From Paenibacillus sp. A3 (GTDB taxonomy: Bacteria > Bacillota > Bacilli > Paenibacillales > NBRC-103111): DNA of 64,000 nt. A program made the position numbers and the translations under genes. Under the pieces are notes generated by a model that saw only the letters and a program-made list of their open reading frames with translations, was not told the origin of the DNA and made no database searches. Where the stretch lies: positions 1 through 64,000 of the forward strand of contig NZ_JTHN01000087.1 of NCBI RefSeq assembly GCF_001399685.1, written 5' to 3'. The number at the start of each line of letters is the position of its first letter. Position 1 is the first letter of the stretch. This document shows, piece by piece, positions 55,599 to 64,000 of this stretch.

Positions 55599-55628
55599 AT
55601 GGACAAAAGCGAGTGGATCGATCGATGA
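55599..55628 (+). CDS. Possible 9-codon leader peptide before the YhgE gene
   Basis: ATG at 55599 opens a frame of nine codons, MDKSEWIDR, whose TGA overlaps the ATG of the next gene as ATGA. GGGAGAG lies just upstream, so this small frame has a better ribosome site than the gene that follows. It may serve translational coupling. It is too short to prove. Confidence 0.3.
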   Translation: MDKSEWIDR

Positions 55629-57841
55629 ACGGTTTTCAAATGGCATGGCATGATATCAAGCAAATGTGGAGCTCCAACATGGCGCGCCGCTCAGTGCTCG
55701 GCTTGATGGTCCTGCCGCTTATGTACAGTTTTATTTATTTGTGGGCTTTTTGGAATCCTACCGACTTTTTACCGCATTTACCGCTGGCGGTTGTCAATTT
55801 GGACCGCGGCATGTCGCAGGGCGGCAATCCGGTCAATCTGGGCCGGGAGCTGACGGACAAGCTGCTCGCCGACAAGCAGACCTCCTGGACGGTGGTGAGC
55901 CCGGAGCAAGGGGCGGAGGGGATCGAGCGGCTGCGCTATTTTATGGTGCTGACGATTCCGCCGGACTTCACCGAAACGGCCTACAGCCCAGGCACTCCAC
56001 AGCCCAGAGCGAGTCAGCTTTCGTACGCCGTCAACGAAGGGGCGAACATGCTCGGCGTCAAAGTGGTGCGCAGCGTGATGGATAAGGTCGGGCACGAGCT
56101 GGAACAGCAAATGACGGAGAAATATGTGCGCACCATCTTCGACCAGATTCTCAACGGCGGTGAAGGGCTGAAGAAGGCGGCCGACGGGGCGGCCAAGCTG
56201 GCCGAAGGAACGAAGAAAGCGCAGGAAGGCGCAACTTCCTTGCAGGATGGTCTGAAGCAAGCGCAGGACGGCATGAAGCCGCTGTCGGAAGGGCTCACGA
56301 AGCTGCTGGACGGCGCGAATCAGCTTGAGAACGGCATCATCCGTTTAGATACGGCCGTCGGATTAGGCGCAGGAGGAATCGACAAGCTGAATGCGCAGCT
56401 CTCGCAAATCCTGGAGCCGATCAATCAGCTGACGGCTGAGGCCGAGCGGCTTAGCAAGGTGATCGACGCTTCCAATCAATCGCTGAAATTCGGGCTTAAC
56501 GCGCTGGATGTGATGGGCGCGTCCCTGCAGGATACGAATCGCCGGATCGACGAGCTGCAGCGCGTATGGGATTCGGGCATAGGCGGCCGATTGCAGAAGC
56601 AAAAGGATCAGCTTGACGGCGCGATCGCAGACCTGCTGGCACTTGGCGAGCAGTTCAGCGAAATCACCGGCAGCGAGCGGTTCAAGGGAGCAGTCGACAA
56701 GCTGAAGACGGCAAATACGCAGCGGCTTGAGCTTGAACAGGCCTTGCGCGATACGAAGGCGTCCATCGATCAGATGCGCAGCTCTACCTCCAAATCGATC
56801 GAACAGCTTAATGTGGCCCGCGACCAGCTCTCGGCGCATATGAACGAGCTGCAGGCCGGGCTGCAGGCGATGCAGACAACCGTGCGCAGCACTGTGGACC
56901 AACTGAATAAGAATAAGCAGTTGGTGGACGATTTGTCCGGACGGCTTAACCAGCTTGCTACCGGCATCAATCAGTTGCAGCAGGGCAGCACGGCGCTGGT
57001 CGAAGGCCTCAATGCTTTCGGCAGCGGATTCCATCAGCTGCAGGACGGCGTGACGAGACTGTACGACGGCAGTGCGCAGCTTTCCGCGGGCCTCAAGGAC
57101 ATTAACGCCGGCCAGCAGGAGCTTGCCGCGAAGCTTAGCGAGGCGGCGGGTGTGGCGGCGATGGACGGGCAGGCGGAGCAGCGGATCAATACGATCGTCT
57201 CCCCGGTGAAGGTGACGGAGAACAATCTGCATCCGGTGCCGAACAACGGCACGGGGTTTGCGCCTTACTTTATTGCGCTGTCCTTGTGGGTAGGGTCGTT
57301 GGTACTCTTTTTTGTCATCGATCTGAACAAGGTCGTCTCGATGCCGAAGCGGCCGATCTCGTACCTCATCAACAAATATCTTGCGCTGGCTTCCGTCAGC
57401 GTGTGCCAATCGATGCTTTCGGTCTTTATTCTCCATACGGGACTTGGGATTCCGACGGTGCTGCCGGCGATTCACTTATACGGATTCGCGCTGCTGCTCG
57501 GATTGACGTTCGCGGCAATTCTGTTCATGCTGATCTCGATTCTCGGCAGTGATGTGGGACGTTTCGTCGCCATCGTCATTCTCATGCTCCAGCTGACATC
57601 CAGCAGCGGCTCGTATCCGGTCGAGATGGAAGCAAGATTCTTTAATTTCATCCATCCGGCGCTGCCGATGACTTACGCGGTAGAAGGCTTCAGGAACCTG
57701 ATTTCGATTGGCAACGCCGCAACGATCGCGAACGATGCGTTGATTTTGGCGGCTTACGGCGTCGGTGCGCTTGTCCTGCTTTACCTCGTCAAACGGAAGA
57801 CGATCATGCATCAGCTGCAGGAGGAGTCCGCGCAATCCTAG
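55625..57841 (+). CDS. YhgE/Pip family membrane protein
   Basis: A 738-residue protein with one N-terminal membrane helix (MVLPLMYSFIYLWAFW), an outside region of about 520 residues and five more helices near the end (YFIALSLWVGSLVLFFVIDL onward). The outside part is a long coiled coil with the YhgE repeat form (GLKQAQDGMKPLSEGLTKLL, LQDGVTRLYDGSAQLSAGL). Members are phage-infection and ESX-type secretion-related proteins with an ABC-2-like end. The ATG at 55625 is used because it starts the domain and couples to the upstream mini-frame; an earlier in-frame ATG is at 55568. Its partner genes are not adjacent. Confidence 0.88.
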   Translation: MNGFQMAWHDIKQMWSSNMARRSVLGLMVLPLMYSFIYLWAFWNPTDFLPHLPLAVVNLDRGMSQGGNPVNLGRELTDKLLADKQTSWTVVSPEQGAEGIERLRYFMVLTIPPDFTETAYSPGTPQPRASQLSYAVNEGANMLGVKVVRSVMDKVGHELEQQMTEKYVRTIFDQILNGGEGLKKAADGAAKLAEGTKKAQEGATSLQDGLKQAQDGMKPLSEGLTKLLDGANQLENGIIRLDTAVGLGAGGIDKLNAQLSQILEPINQLTAEAERLSKVIDASNQSLKFGLNALDVMGASLQDTNRRIDELQRVWDSGIGGRLQKQKDQLDGAIADLLALGEQFSEITGSERFKGAVDKLKTANTQRLELEQALRDTKASIDQMRSSTSKSIEQLNVARDQLSAHMNELQAGLQAMQTTVRSTVDQLNKNKQLVDDLSGRLNQLATGINQLQQGSTALVEGLNAFGSGFHQLQDGVTRLYDGSAQLSAGLKDINAGQQELAAKLSEAAGVAAMDGQAEQRINTIVSPVKVTENNLHPVPNNGTGFAPYFIALSLWVGSLVLFFVIDLNKVVSMPKRPISYLINKYLALASVSVCQSMLSVFILHTGLGIPTVLPAIHLYGFALLLGLTFAAILFMLISILGSDVGRFVAIVILMLQLTSSSGSYPVEMEARFFNFIHPALPMTYAVEGFRNLISIGNAATIANDALILAAYGVGALVLLYLVKRKTIMHQLQEESAQS

Positions 57842-57963
57842 GAAGCGGCTCTTGTGCCGGATTTTACAGTTTCTTTATATCGGATTTACCTAACAGGGCT
57901 TGCCTCCCCGTTCCTTCCGTCGGATAATAGACCCAAGCGGTTGAACTAGGGGAGGAAACGGAT

Positions 57964-58710
57964 ATGACCAAACAACAACAACCTATTGTCATCGGCCACC
58001 GCGGCGCTGCAGGCGAGGCGCCGGAAAATACGCTGGCCTCGTTCGAGCTTGCCCTTCGGCAAGGTGCGGACGCGATTGAGCTGGACGTGCACCTGTCGGC
58101 TGACGGAGAAGTGATCGTCTGCCACGACCATACGGTCGGACGTACGACGGACGGCACCGGCGCAATCGCGGAGATGACGGTGGCGGAGCTGAAGCAACTG
58201 GACGCCGGACGCTGGTTCGACGAGCAGTTCGCAGGGGAGCGGCTGCCCTTGCTGGAAGAAGTATTCCAGCTCGTTCCTTTGGAAATCATGATCAACGTCG
58301 AGGTCAAATGCTCTTACACTCCGCGGCTGGCGGAACGACTGGCGGAGCTGCTTGCACAGTACAATCGGCTGGACAGTGTCGTCATCTCGTCGTTTAACCA
58401 TAAGGTGTTGAAGCAGCTGCAAGAGGCGATCCCCAATCTGCGGGCGGGGCTGCTCTATGTGGCCAATTTCGTATCGCACCGTCAGATGGCCGCGGCAGCC
58501 GAGGGGCTGGACGTCTATTCGATTCATCCGCAGCATCATACGATCGATGCCGGAGATGTGGCCGAAGCGACAGGCTATGGTCTGCGGGTTTACCCTTGGA
58601 CCGTCAACGAACCGCAAGACCTTCGCCGGGTCGTCGATGCGGGCGCTTCGGGGATCATTACGGATTTTCCGGGTCGTCTCAGAAACCTGTTAAACGAAGG
58701 CAAGGCATAA
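57964..58710 (+). CDS. Glycerophosphodiester phosphodiesterase
   Basis: A 248-residue TIM-barrel enzyme that splits glycerophosphodiesters to glycerol-3-phosphate and alcohol. The active-site region VIGHRGAAGEAPENTLASFE holds the catalytic His and Arg, ELDVHLSADGEVIVCHD the metal-binding Glu-Asp and second His, and MINVEVK follows. No signal peptide is visible, so it is cytoplasmic. GGGAGGAA lies upstream. It is most like UgpQ/GlpQ small soluble forms. Confidence 0.93.
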   Translation: MTKQQQPIVIGHRGAAGEAPENTLASFELALRQGADAIELDVHLSADGEVIVCHDHTVGRTTDGTGAIAEMTVAELKQLDAGRWFDEQFAGERLPLLEEVFQLVPLEIMINVEVKCSYTPRLAERLAELLAQYNRLDSVVISSFNHKVLKQLQEAIPNLRAGLLYVANFVSHRQMAAAAEGLDVYSIHPQHHTIDAGDVAEATGYGLRVYPWTVNEPQDLRRVVDAGASGIITDFPGRLRNLLNEGKA

Positions 58711-58861
58711 AGAAGATTTGAATGAGAAGCGCATAGGCACGCGACGGACAATAAAAGTTCGGTAGTGGCTTGTGCGCTTTTTTTTTGTGGGCAATTTTGC
58801 CAAAAGGTAACATTCTGCGCCCATTCGTCCGATAATAAGGAAAGAGATAGGAGGTTTCGCA

Positions 58862-60286
58862 ATGAACAAGATGTATTCTTCATGGTACCGCAAGCTTGCA
58901 GTTTTGCTGTCGTTGTCCGTGCTGTTGTCGTTGTGGCCCAGACCCGCATCGGCGGAAGTTAATGTGTTTCCGGATGTTAATGCAAAGCAGTATGCCTGGG
59001 CTGTCGAGTCGATCCGACTCATGGCGAATAAGCAGGTGCTGACGGGGTATCCCGACGGCAACTTCCGTCCGAACAAGACGATCAGCAAGGCGGAATGGAC
59101 GGCCATGGTGTATCGGTTGTTCGACAAGTATCGTCCGAACGCGCTGGCCACCGGGATGCAAAAAATTACTTATTTTACCGACGTACCCGAATTGCATTGG
59201 GCGCACAAGCCCATAACGGAGATTTACGACGCTTCGTTCAAAATCGGAGGGTACGGACTGAGCCGGGACGGAAATTTGGCTTTTCGTCCCGATATGCAGC
59301 TGACGCGGCTGCAGCTTGCCCAGCTGTTGTATGCGTATTTCGACAATCGTTTGATGGAGAAGCGTTTTAGCGACAATGACGTATGCTCGGTCGTTTCGGA
59401 ATTGAAAGACGTTCCGGTCAAAATGTTCAAAACGGAAGCGGAGTACCAAGTCGCCCAAGCGGATGGACGGTATGTCGAGGACGGCTTAATGGACGTGGAA
59501 AGTAACGATGTGTTCGTTACGCTCATTCTCGGCAACAACACCGGAGATTGCAAGCTGGGCGGCGACGAGCTGTCCAACGTGCAGGCCAAAGCGCTGGCCA
59601 GCCTCAAAGCAAGCGGCATTATGACGCCGAACGATCTGGGCTATTTCCGTCCGAAAGACTACGTAACCCGCGCCGAAGCGGTGACGATTCTGGACCGCGC
59701 GTACACGTATCTGAAAAAGAACGGCTGGCTCTGGGATTACACGACGGTGGATTTAGCGCTTCCTTTCAATCCAGCCGGGACAGGGACGGACTCGGGCGAC
59801 ACAGGCGGTTTAAATGGATCTTCCGGCAATAGCAGCTTCAATAACAACCCGAACAGCAACACGATCACGCCTCCGAACGGCGGCTATTCGCAGGACGGCT
59901 CGGTCAATTGGTCGGATAAATCGATCGTCAGAGTCAGCGACTATTTTGACGATAAGGGCGTTATCAAAAAGAATCTGCAGCAGAAGGGCGAAATCGAAGC
60001 TGCGGTGCAGCCTAAAGGGGCCAAATATTTGACCATTACCTTGACATCCGAGGAGAAGGTCGATATGTACGTGATCATTGACGGACGCGTCGGCTTCGTC
60101 AAGCAGGAGGAATTTCCGCTAACGCTTAACGTAAGCGGCGTGACGACGGTAGGCCTTCGCTCGCAGCTGCGCAATCCGGACAAGAACAAGCGGACCGACG
60201 ATCTGACGACGCTGTCGGTGCAATTGTCGGACGTGGAGCCGAGCAAGAAGAAAGAGAAGACCAAATCGACTTCTACGAAGCCATAG
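58862..60286 (+). CDS. SLH-domain surface protein
   Basis: A 474-residue exported protein. The signal peptide is YRKLAVLLSLSVLLSLWPRP with ASA. Residues about 30-85, 90-150 and 190-275 are three SLH-like domains, seen from AWAVESIRLMANKQVLTGYP, HWAHKPITEIYDASFKIGGY and LASLKASGIMTPNDLGYF. A Gly/Asn/Ser-rich linker (residues 300-345) leads to a C-terminal beta region of unknown function. TAGGAGG precedes the ATG. SLH domains should tie it to the wall. Confidence 0.88.
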   Translation: MNKMYSSWYRKLAVLLSLSVLLSLWPRPASAEVNVFPDVNAKQYAWAVESIRLMANKQVLTGYPDGNFRPNKTISKAEWTAMVYRLFDKYRPNALATGMQKITYFTDVPELHWAHKPITEIYDASFKIGGYGLSRDGNLAFRPDMQLTRLQLAQLLYAYFDNRLMEKRFSDNDVCSVVSELKDVPVKMFKTEAEYQVAQADGRYVEDGLMDVESNDVFVTLILGNNTGDCKLGGDELSNVQAKALASLKASGIMTPNDLGYFRPKDYVTRAEAVTILDRAYTYLKKNGWLWDYTTVDLALPFNPAGTGTDSGDTGGLNGSSGNSSFNNNPNSNTITPPNGGYSQDGSVNWSDKSIVRVSDYFDDKGVIKKNLQQKGEIEAAVQPKGAKYLTITLTSEEKVDMYVIIDGRVGFVKQEEFPLTLNVSGVTTVGLRSQLRNPDKNKRTDDLTTLSVQLSDVEPSKKKEKTKSTSTKP

Positions 60287-60384
60287 GTTAAGCCGGATGC
60301 TTCCTCAACTGGGATAAAGGATGGCCGCAGGGATCATACTAAACGGTGTCTTCCCGACAAAACGGACAAAACCGGAGGTTTCCC

Positions 60385-60561
60385 ATGGCATCCAGCAGAG
60401 GACATCAAGGGGCGCACGGCATCGGACAAGCGGAGGAGCAGCTCGCCAATCAGGCGGATGCGGCGGCCGCCATCCAAGGGCAGAGCGAGACGGATCTAGA
60501 CGTGCTCGAAGCTGCGCGCCAATATCAGAACGAGGAGGAGAAGGTTCTCGACGAGCCTTGA
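60385..60561 (+). CDS. Small hydrophilic hypothetical protein
   Basis: A 58-residue charged protein, SSRGHQGAHGIGQAEEQLAN followed by QADAAAAIQG and ending NEEEKVLDEP. CCGGAGG lies 6 bases before the ATG at 60385. No family recognised. It is followed by a terminator shared with the DUF2621 gene. Confidence 0.6.
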   Translation: MASSRGHQGAHGIGQAEEQLANQADAAAAIQGQSETDLDVLEAARQYQNEEEKVLDEP

Positions 60562-60575
60562 TCCTGATGTAACAT

Positions 60576-60609
60576 AAAGAAGCCCGGACGAACAGGTCCG
60601 GGCTTCTTT
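60576..60609. terminator. Bidirectional terminator
   Basis: AAAGAAGCCCGGAC and GTCCGGGCTTCTTT pair perfectly and lie between two convergent genes. Confidence 0.92.
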
Positions 60610-60630
60610 ATGTTTGTTCGAAAAAGCAAT

Positions 60631-61080
60631 TTATTGAAGCAGATGCTTGAACGGGCTGTAGTCGATCTGCTTTTTGTCCAAATACGAGGTCAGACTGCGG
60701 TAATCACGTTTGGGCGTTGCCAGGATATATCCCTCGATGCAGTGCTCCCGCGTGACCGCGTCGGCCTTCGCTTCCAGCGCCACTTGACCGATCCGGGCGG
60801 CGATGGAATGCTTCGCGATGTCGCGGAACGGAGTAGGAACGGGCTCAACCAGCATGTCGAGGAACGCTTTGGAGTCTTCCGTCCACAGGTGGCGGGACGA
60901 TTCGACGTAATGATTTTGCCAGTCCAGCTTCGATTTGCCGTCCTCGCGGGGGAGTACCTTGAAAAACTTGCGGAACATAAAGTAGCCGCCCACCGACATC
61001 ATGAACAGCAGCACGAATACCCAAAAAATGATAAACCACATAAACCCCTCGGCCGGGGCATCGTTCATCGCATACCACAT
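60631..61080 (-). CDS. DUF2621 family membrane protein
   Basis: A 149-residue protein with one N-terminal membrane helix (FMWFIIFWVFVLLFMMSV) and a soluble C-terminal part (KLDWQNHYVESSRHLWTED, TREHCIEGYILATPKRDY). These are DUF2621 features, as in Bacillus YneK. The function is not known. GGAGGTG lies upstream of the ATG. Confidence 0.82.
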   Translation of the reverse strand: MWYAMNDAPAEGFMWFIIFWVFVLLFMMSVGGYFMFRKFFKVLPREDGKSKLDWQNHYVESSRHLWTEDSKAFLDMLVEPVPTPFRDIAKHSIAARIGQVALEAKADAVTREHCIEGYILATPKRDYRSLTSYLDKKQIDYSPFKHLLQ

Positions 61081-61225
61081 GAAACGTTCACCTCCCTTCC
61101 ATTATACCTCACTTTCCGCTGGAGGAAAACGGAACCAACAAGAGAATATTTCCTATTCTAGATTTCTTGCCCCGATCCTAGTAAAATAGATGAAAGTGAG
61201 ATGAACAAAGGAGTGATTCCCGGTC

Positions 61226-62353
61226 ATGGTCAGAATCGGATCGCACGTTTCGTTTTCGGATAAAGGGCTGCTGAATGCGGCGAATGAAGCCGTCTCTTAC
61301 GGCTCCGGAACGTTTATGATTTATACGGGGGCGCCGCAGAATACGCGCCGCAAACCGATCGAAAATCAATATATCGAAGAAGGCAAAGCCGTGATGGGGC
61401 AGCATGGCATCGGAGAAATTATCGTCCATGCTCCGTATATTATCAATCTGGGCTCCTACAAGGATGACACGTACGAGCTGGCGGTCCGCTTTCTGCAGGA
61501 CGAAATCCGCCGTACGGATTATCTTGGCGTGAAGCAGATCGTGCTTCATCCCGGGGCTTATACGGACAAGGATGCCGAGTACGGGCTGGCGCGCATCGCG
61601 CAGGGATTGAACGAAGTGCTGAGCGGCGTGAAGGATACGAACGTCAACATTGCGCTGGAAACGATGGCAGGCAAGGGCACGGAGATGGGCCGCAGCTTCG
61701 AGGAGCTGGCCACCATCATCGAAAAGGTGGAAGACAACGGCAAGCTGACCGTCTGCCTCGATACGTGCCACGTGAACGATGCGGGCTACGATATCGTGAA
61801 CGATCTGGACGGCGTGCTCGAGCAGTTTGACCGCACAGTCGGTTTGGACCGTATTGCCGTCGTGCATCTGAACGACAGCAAAAACCCGAAAGGCGCGGGC
61901 AAAGACCGCCATGCCCCTGTCGGCGCGGGTTGGATCGGCTTCCAAGCGATGCATAACGTCGTTCACCATGAGAAGCTGACGCATCTGCCGTTCATTCTGG
62001 AGACGCCATGGATCGGCAAGGAAGACAGCTCGCAGCGGCCGATGTACGAAGCGGAAATCGCGCTGCTCGGCGGCACGGTCAAGACGCGTTTCGGCGACGG
62101 CTTCCTGTCGGATGTCGAGCGTCTGGCCCATTTCTTCACCAAGCAGGATATCGATCCGAGAGCGTACGTGCTGCAAACCTGGGAAGTGCTCAAGACGGAC
62201 GCCAAGGCGAAAAAGGCGGACGGCCGCGAGCCGATGGAGCGCTTGTACGACCTGATCGTCGCAGATAACCTGTTTCCTGAGCTGAACGAGGAACAAATCA
62301 ACCACCGCCTGACCGCGTGGTTTGCGGGCGAGCATTTGTTCGCCACGGTATAA
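61226..62353 (+). CDS. nfo: Endonuclease IV (Nfo) with a C-terminal extension
   Basis: A 375-residue AP endonuclease of base-excision repair. The first 290 or so residues are the Nfo fold with metal-binding [48 protein letters not shown] and [20 protein letters not shown]. The family is usually about 280-300 residues long; here about 75 further residues ([20 protein letters not shown] onward) follow. AAAGGAG lies upstream of the ATG. The extension is absent from the Bacillus enzyme as I recall it. Confidence 0.95.
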   Translation: MVRIGSHVSFSDKGLLNAANEAVSYGSGTFMIYTGAPQNTRRKPIENQYIEEGKAVMGQHGIGEIIVHAPYIINLGSYKDDTYELAVRFLQDEIRRTDYLGVKQIVLHPGAYTDKDAEYGLARIAQGLNEVLSGVKDTNVNIALETMAGKGTEMGRSFEELATIIEKVEDNGKLTVCLDTCHVNDAGYDIVNDLDGVLEQFDRTVGLDRIAVVHLNDSKNPKGAGKDRHAPVGAGWIGFQAMHNVVHHEKLTHLPFILETPWIGKEDSSQRPMYEAEIALLGGTVKTRFGDGFLSDVERLAHFFTKQDIDPRAYVLQTWEVLKTDAKAKKADGREPMERLYDLIVADNLFPELNEEQINHRLTAWFAGEHLFATV

Positions 62354-62397
62354 GAAAAGACATACTATGTTTTGACTACGAAGGAGATCAACAACGC

Positions 62398-63291
62398 ATG
62401 GTTTCGAACGTTACTTCCAAATCGAAAAGCACGAATTTGACGAATCGCGCGCGGATGCTCGTATCCTGCCCGGACCGCCCCGGTATCGTGGCTGCGGTAT
62501 CGCGCTTTCTGTGCGAGCACGGCGCCAACATCGTACAGTCCGATCAGTATACGATGGACCCGGAGGGCGGGTTATTCTTCATTCGAATCGAGTTCGATTT
62601 GGACAATCTGGATGCGCGCCGCGAGCAGTTGAAGGCCGATTTTGCCACGGTTGCCGCGGAATTCAGCATGAAATGGAGCATTACCCGGGCAAGCCGCAAA
62701 AAGAGACTCGCGATCTTCGTCTCGAAGGAGGACCACTGCCTGCTGGAGCTGCTGTGGCACTGGCAGTCGGGCGACCTGGATGCCGAAATCGCGATGGTCA
62801 TCAGCAACCACGACGATATGCGCGGGCTGGTGGAGCCGCTCGGCATTCCGTACCATCATATTCCGGTCACGCCCGATACGAAGGCGGAGGCGGAGAAGCG
62901 GCAGCTTGAACTGGTTAGCGGTCAAGTGGACGTCGTTATTTTGGCCCGCTATATGCAGATTATCTCGCCGAAATTTATCGAGCACTTCCCGAACAAAATC
63001 ATCAACATCCATCACTCGTTCCTACCGGCCTTCGTGGGCGGCAAGCCGTATGCGCAGGCGTACAACCGCGGCGTGAAAATTATCGGTGCTACCGCGCACT
63101 ACGTCACGGAGGAACTGGACGGCGGACCGATTATCGAGCAGGACGTCCAGCGGGTAAGCCACCGCGACAACGTGGAGGATTTGAAGCGGATCGGCCGCCA
63201 TATCGAGCGTACGGTACTGGCGCGCGCCGTCAACTGGCACGTCGAGGACCGGGTCATCGTGCATCAGAACAAAACGGTTGTGTTCAGTTAA
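62398..63291 (+). CDS. purU: Formyltetrahydrofolate deformylase
   Basis: A 297-residue enzyme that releases formate from 10-formyl-THF to supply purine synthesis and balance folate. Residues about 20-90 are an ACT-like domain (LVSCPDRPGIVAAVSRFLCE). Residues about 100-290 are the formyltransferase fold with NIHHSFLPAFVGGKPYAQAY, the catalytic Asn-His pair, and ATAHYVTEELDGGPII with the Asp. The ATG at 62398 follows GAAGGAGA by 11 bases; an upstream in-frame ATG lies inside nfo. It is 44 bases after nfo and may share its transcript. Confidence 0.96.
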   Translation: MVSNVTSKSKSTNLTNRARMLVSCPDRPGIVAAVSRFLCEHGANIVQSDQYTMDPEGGLFFIRIEFDLDNLDARREQLKADFATVAAEFSMKWSITRASRKKRLAIFVSKEDHCLLELLWHWQSGDLDAEIAMVISNHDDMRGLVEPLGIPYHHIPVTPDTKAEAEKRQLELVSGQVDVVILARYMQIISPKFIEHFPNKIINIHHSFLPAFVGGKPYAQAYNRGVKIIGATAHYVTEELDGGPIIEQDVQRVSHRDNVEDLKRIGRHIERTVLARAVNWHVEDRVIVHQNKTVVFS

Positions 63292-63423
63292 TTTCATCAT
63301 ATGTACGGAGCGAAGAGCCATGCCTTCCGGAATAGGGGAGGGCGGAGGCCTTCGCTTTTTTTACATAGACCGATGGTGGATTATGCGGAAGTCGATTTCC
63401 ACGCCGAAAAAGAGTAGGATTAG

Positions 63424-63855
<432 letters not shown>

Positions 63856-63892
63856 ACGGCAAGACGTTCGACGGTGTCTGCGGAAGCAAAGA

Positions 63893-63928
63893 AAAACCGG
63901 AATGCCGATAGGGCATTTCCGGTTTTTT
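63893..63928. terminator. Terminator after the VOC gene
   Basis: AAAACCGGAATGCC and GGCATTTCCGGTTTT pair around GATAG (one bulge), with T residues after it on the plus strand and an A-run before it that makes it bidirectional. Confidence 0.88.
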
Positions 63929-63962
63929 GTACGTAGATCCGCCCGCGGCGGGTTTCGCCGAG

Positions 63963-64000
63963 TTATTTGAACCGGCGGACGTAAAACAACTGAACGACCG
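63963..64000 (-). CDS. C-terminal end of a minus-strand gene (rest outside window)
   Basis: The minus strand reads VVQLFYVRRFK and then TAA at 63963-63965, directly before the bidirectional terminator. Too short to identify. The call rests on position and the lack of other stops. Confidence 0.35.
   Translation of the reverse strand, partial: VVQLFYVRRFK

Overview
The window looks like chromosomal DNA of a spore-forming, S-layer-bearing Gram-positive of the Paenibacillaceae (Paenibacillus or a close relative). The evidence is gene order shared with Bacillus: an ydiF-type ABC-F gene, moaC, tatA, tatC, groES and groEL on one side, and ydcC, alr, the ndoAI/ndoA antitoxin-toxin pair, tex, cmpA and a sprT-like gene on the other. 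Sporulation genes (ydcC, cmpA), a CIRCE operator, SLH-domain exoproteins and a BirA-type biotin operator fit the same group. The housekeeping DNA is moderately GC-rich; roughly 17.7-38.9 kb is clearly AT-rich.

Layout. 0-13 kb: the end of a membrane protein, the ABC-F ATPase, a decayed endo/exonuclease/phosphatase-family gene, and a biotin ECF transporter (an ATPase gene and an ATPase-EcfT fusion on the minus strand, a divergent bioY with a BirA box). Then come a 306-base inverted-repeat element with 14-bp flanking direct repeats, a formyl-THF cyclo-ligase/molybdopterin/Tat operon and groESL. 13-39 kb: a surface-glycan locus. It contains an SLH surface protein, an O-antigen-ligase-like enzyme with a repeat tail, galU, GT2 and GT4 glycosyltransferases (two as fusions in opposite domain order), a methyltransferase with a coiled-coil tail of 21-residue repeats, a Wzm/Wzt exporter, a HAD-kinase fusion with a nucleotidyltransferase, a GtrA/GT2/polytopic trio, and a polyprenyl-phosphate sugar-1-phosphate transferase. 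About 3.5 kb of decayed IS66, IS110, IS1634-like and IS701-like sequence lies between the GtrA gene and the priming transferase. 39.6-48 kb: a small repeat exoprotein, then the ydcC-alr-ndoAI-ndoA-tex-cmpA-sprT block. 47.9-51.7 kb: tRNA-Asn, -Ser, -Glu and two -Leu genes with partial tRNA duplications, mixed with a CPBP protease, a CsbD protein, a flavin/pyridoxamine oxidase-fold protein and a manganese catalase. 51.8-64 kb: a secreted copper-protein-like gene with an ECF sigma/anti-sigma pair, a YjfB-type small protein, a YhgE/Pip exporter-like protein, a glycerophosphodiesterase, an SLH protein, a DUF2621 protein, an elongated endonuclease IV, purU and a VOC protein.

How the genes may work together. 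In the glycan locus the priming enzyme would load a sugar phosphate on undecaprenyl phosphate. The GTs would extend the chain, and the methyltransferase-coiled-coil protein may cap it and set its length, by analogy with WbdD-type chain terminators. Wzm/Wzt would export the lipid-linked glycan, and the ligase-like protein could transfer it to the neighbouring SLH protein or another surface acceptor. This is inference from domain content, not shown by sequence alone. All assignments come from reading the sequence; no database search was run.
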